Of a stretch of DNA of 7,261 bases, positions 5,869 to 7,261 are shown one piece after another. The stretch comes from an uncultured Oscillospiraceae bacterium. GTDB taxonomy: Bacteria > Bacillota > Clostridia > Oscillospirales > Acutalibacteraceae. The DNA is taken from assembly GCA_900544515.1 (NCBI GenBank), contig UQVI01000097.1, positions 1 to 7,261 of the forward strand. The letters are read 5' to 3'. The notes beneath the pieces were generated by a model, which saw only the letters and a list, made by a program, of their open reading frames with translations, was not told where the DNA came from and made no database searches. Numbering within the stretch: position 1 is the first letter of the stretch; every line of letters starts with the position of its first letter. A program made the translations under genes and the position numbers.

Positions 5869-7112
5869 TTGAATTGTTAGAACAGTTAGGTGTAAATGCA
5901 AAAAAGGCAGCAGGTGCTCTTGCATCTGTAACGACACAGCAGAAGAATGCTGCACTTGAAGAAATTGCAAAAGAGCTTGTCAATCATACAGATTATATAA
6001 TTGAGCAGAATAAAATAGATTTGGAGAATGGCAGAAACGCAGGACTTAATGAAGGACTGCTTGATCGTCTTATGCTGGATGCGGATAGGATAAAAGGCAT
6101 AGCCGACGGCTGTATTCAGGTGTCAAAGCTTGATGATCCCTGTGGTATCGTGCTTGATGAAATCGTTCGCCCGAATGGACTTAAGATACAGAAGGTTTCC
6201 TGTGCTATGGGCGTTATAGGTATTATTTATGAGGCTCGTCCTAATGTAACTGCTGATGCAGCAGCTCTTTGCCTGAAAAGCGGAAATGCTGTTATTCTTC
6301 GCGGCGGCAAGGAGGCTATTCGTTCCAATATTGCAATAGCAGAGGTTATGAGAAATGCTGTTGAAAATGCAGGACTTCCAAAGGATTCCATACAGCTTGT
6401 AACCGATACAAGCAGGGAATCCTCAGCTGAGCTTATGAAAATGAAGGGTGTTCTTGATTGTCTGATTCCTCGCGGCGGTAAGGCACTTATCAAGGCTGTT
6501 GTTGAAAATTCAACAGTTCCTGTTATTGAAACAGGCTCAGGAAACTGCCATATTTATGTTGATGAATATGCGGATATTGATATGGCGAGTGAAATTATTT
6601 TTAATGCGAAGACCCAGCGTATAGGCGTGTGCAACGCTTGTGAAAGTCTCGTTATCCACAGTGCGGTTATTGATAAGTCATTGCCTGTAATCAAGAAAAG
6701 GCTTGATGAAAAAAATGTTGAAATACGCGGTGACGAGAGAGTGCAGAAGGTTTGTACTGATATCAAGGCAGCAGATGAAAGCGATTTTTCCACAGAATAT
6801 CTTGATTATATTATCAGCGTTAAAACTGTTGATAGTCTTGATGAGGCAATTGAGCACATCAATGAAAATTCAACAGGACATTCAGAGGCTATTATTACGG
6901 ACAATGAAAAAAATGCAAAAATATTTATGAGCAGAATTGATTCATCGTCTGTTTATCACAATGCATCAACACGTTTTACGGACGGCGGTGAATTCGGTCT
7001 CGGTGCTGAAATCGGTATTTCAACCCAGAAGCTTCACGCAAGAGGACCGATGGGACTTTGTGAACTTACAACAACAAAGTATTTAATTTTCGGAAATGGA
7101 CAGGTTAGATAA
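5865..7112 (+). CDS. proA: Glutamate-5-semialdehyde dehydrogenase (gamma-glutamyl phosphate reductase)
   Basis: ProA reduces the gamma-glutamyl phosphate made by ProB with NADPH to glutamate-5-semialdehyde, which cyclises to pyrroline-5-carboxylate, the substrate of ProC. The 415 residues are the normal full length of this aldehyde-dehydrogenase-fold enzyme. Family stretches in order: GVIGIIYEARPNVT (116-129), LKSGNAVILRGGKEA (137-151), IPRGGKALI (201-209), ETGSGNCHIYVD (222-233), the active-site loop GVCNACE with the catalytic Cys at 256, STGHSEAI, and a C-terminal part with NASTRFTDGGEFGLGAEIGIS and HARGPMGLCELTT. The residue before GVCNA is Ile where Pro is usual, and a second Cys (259) sits three residues on. 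Start is GTG 5865 within a GTGA overlap with the proB stop; AAGGG at 5857-5861 is close but usable. The unstable, labile intermediate passed between the two enzymes fits this coupling. Confidence 0.97.
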   Translation: MIELLEQLGVNAKKAAGALASVTTQQKNAALEEIAKELVNHTDYIIEQNKIDLENGRNAGLNEGLLDRLMLDADRIKGIADGCIQVSKLDDPCGIVLDEIVRPNGLKIQKVSCAMGVIGIIYEARPNVTADAAALCLKSGNAVILRGGKEAIRSNIAIAEVMRNAVENAGLPKDSIQLVTDTSRESSAELMKMKGVLDCLIPRGGKALIKAVVENSTVPVIETGSGNCHIYVDEYADIDMASEIIFNAKTQRIGVCNACESLVIHSAVIDKSLPVIKKRLDEKNVEIRGDERVQKVCTDIKAADESDFSTEYLDYIISVKTVDSLDEAIEHINENSTGHSEAIITDNEKNAKIFMSRIDSSSVYHNASTRFTDGGEFGLGAEIGISTQKLHARGPMGLCELTTTKYLIFGNGQVR

Positions 7113-7116
7113 TAAA

Positions 7117-7213
7117 ATGGACGAAAAGGAAAGAGCAAAGCAACGGAAAAAACGCAAAAGGGCTAACAGGCGCAAACAGGCAGGCAAGAACTTTTTAATT
7201 TTTATCTCAATAC
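7117..7213 (+). CDS. 5' fragment of a gene for a very basic, possibly membrane protein (cut by fragment end)
   Basis: An open frame starts at ATG 7117, four bases after the proA stop, and runs to the end of genomic sequence: 32 codons plus one base. The product begins MDEKERAKQRKKRKRANRRK, extremely rich in Lys and Arg, and then turns hydrophobic (NFLIFISI), as in a protein with a cytoplasmic basic N terminus before a membrane segment. An in-frame ATG at 7096, inside the end of proA, is an alternative start. Neither has a convincing ribosome binding site; coupling to proA could compensate. The function cannot be told. Past 7213 the frame runs into adapter and stops at 7258-7260, so the apparent 47-residue complete ORF is partly artificial. 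Confidence 0.5.
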
Positions 7214-7261
7214 CTGTCTCTTATACACATCTGACGCTGCCGACGACTAGTCGAGTGTAGA
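7214..7261. other. Illumina Nextera adapter (i5 side), not genomic
   Basis: Bases 7214-7232 (CTGTCTCTTATACACATCT) are the reverse complement of the Tn5 mosaic end, 7233-7246 the read-1 adapter, 7247-7254 (CTAGTCGA) the reverse complement of the i5 index TCGACTAG (S513 in the Nextera XT set as I recall it), and 7255-7261 the start of the P5 sequence. Together with bases 1-48 it shows that the window is one tagmented, PCR-amplified fragment about 7.2 kb long. Confidence 0.98.

Noticed and set aside
30..7232. Inverted 19-base repeats at both ends, as in a composite transposon
   Set aside because: They are the engineered Tn5 mosaic ends, directly joined to Nextera adapter and index sequences; no transposase gene or natural element is present.

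Overview
This is a fragment of low-GC, spore-forming anaerobic Firmicutes (Clostridia) DNA, flanked by sequencing-library adapter. Bases 1-48 and 7214-7261 match Illumina Nextera adapters with index sequences, in inverted orientation. The biological insert is therefore about 49-7213. The organism call rests on a ypeB spore-germination gene, AT-rich intergenic DNA, strong AAGGAGG-type ribosome binding sites, and transporter and proline genes typical of gut-type Clostridia. Genus cannot be decided from the window.

Layout, left to right. (1) A plus-strand gene encodes a glycoside-pentoside-hexuronide (GPH) family cation symporter with an unusual soluble tail of about 320 residues; it ends in a clear intrinsic terminator. 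(2) An AT-rich gap of about 220 bases has no long gene. It leads to a hairpin over a strong ribosome binding site, a 10-codon leader ORF, and a small membrane-anchored protein gene whose stop overlaps nothing but whose start overlaps the leader's stop (ATGA). This small gene looks frameshifted: coding-like sequence continues in the +1 frame to 3186, followed by a strong terminator. (3) On the minus strand, ypeB is followed by a small low-complexity lipoprotein gene, probably as one transcription unit. No sleB, the usual partner of ypeB, is in the window. (4) Divergent from ypeB, on the plus strand, are proB and proA with a 4-base overlap, encoding the first two steps of proline synthesis from glutamate. 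(5) The start of a further plus-strand gene, for a very basic protein with a hydrophobic stretch, is cut off by the fragment end.

How the parts work together: proB and proA are one pathway, giving glutamate-5-semialdehyde, which cyclises to the proline precursor; proC is not here. YpeB is a spore protein needed for germination enzyme stability in Bacillus; the lipoprotein beside it may be a spore-membrane protein, but that is inference from position only. The transporter and the small membrane gene have no visible functional link to the rest. I see no phage, transposon, CRISPR, tRNA or rRNA. The least explained parts are the transporter tail and the leader-ORF/small-protein locus at 2770-3186.
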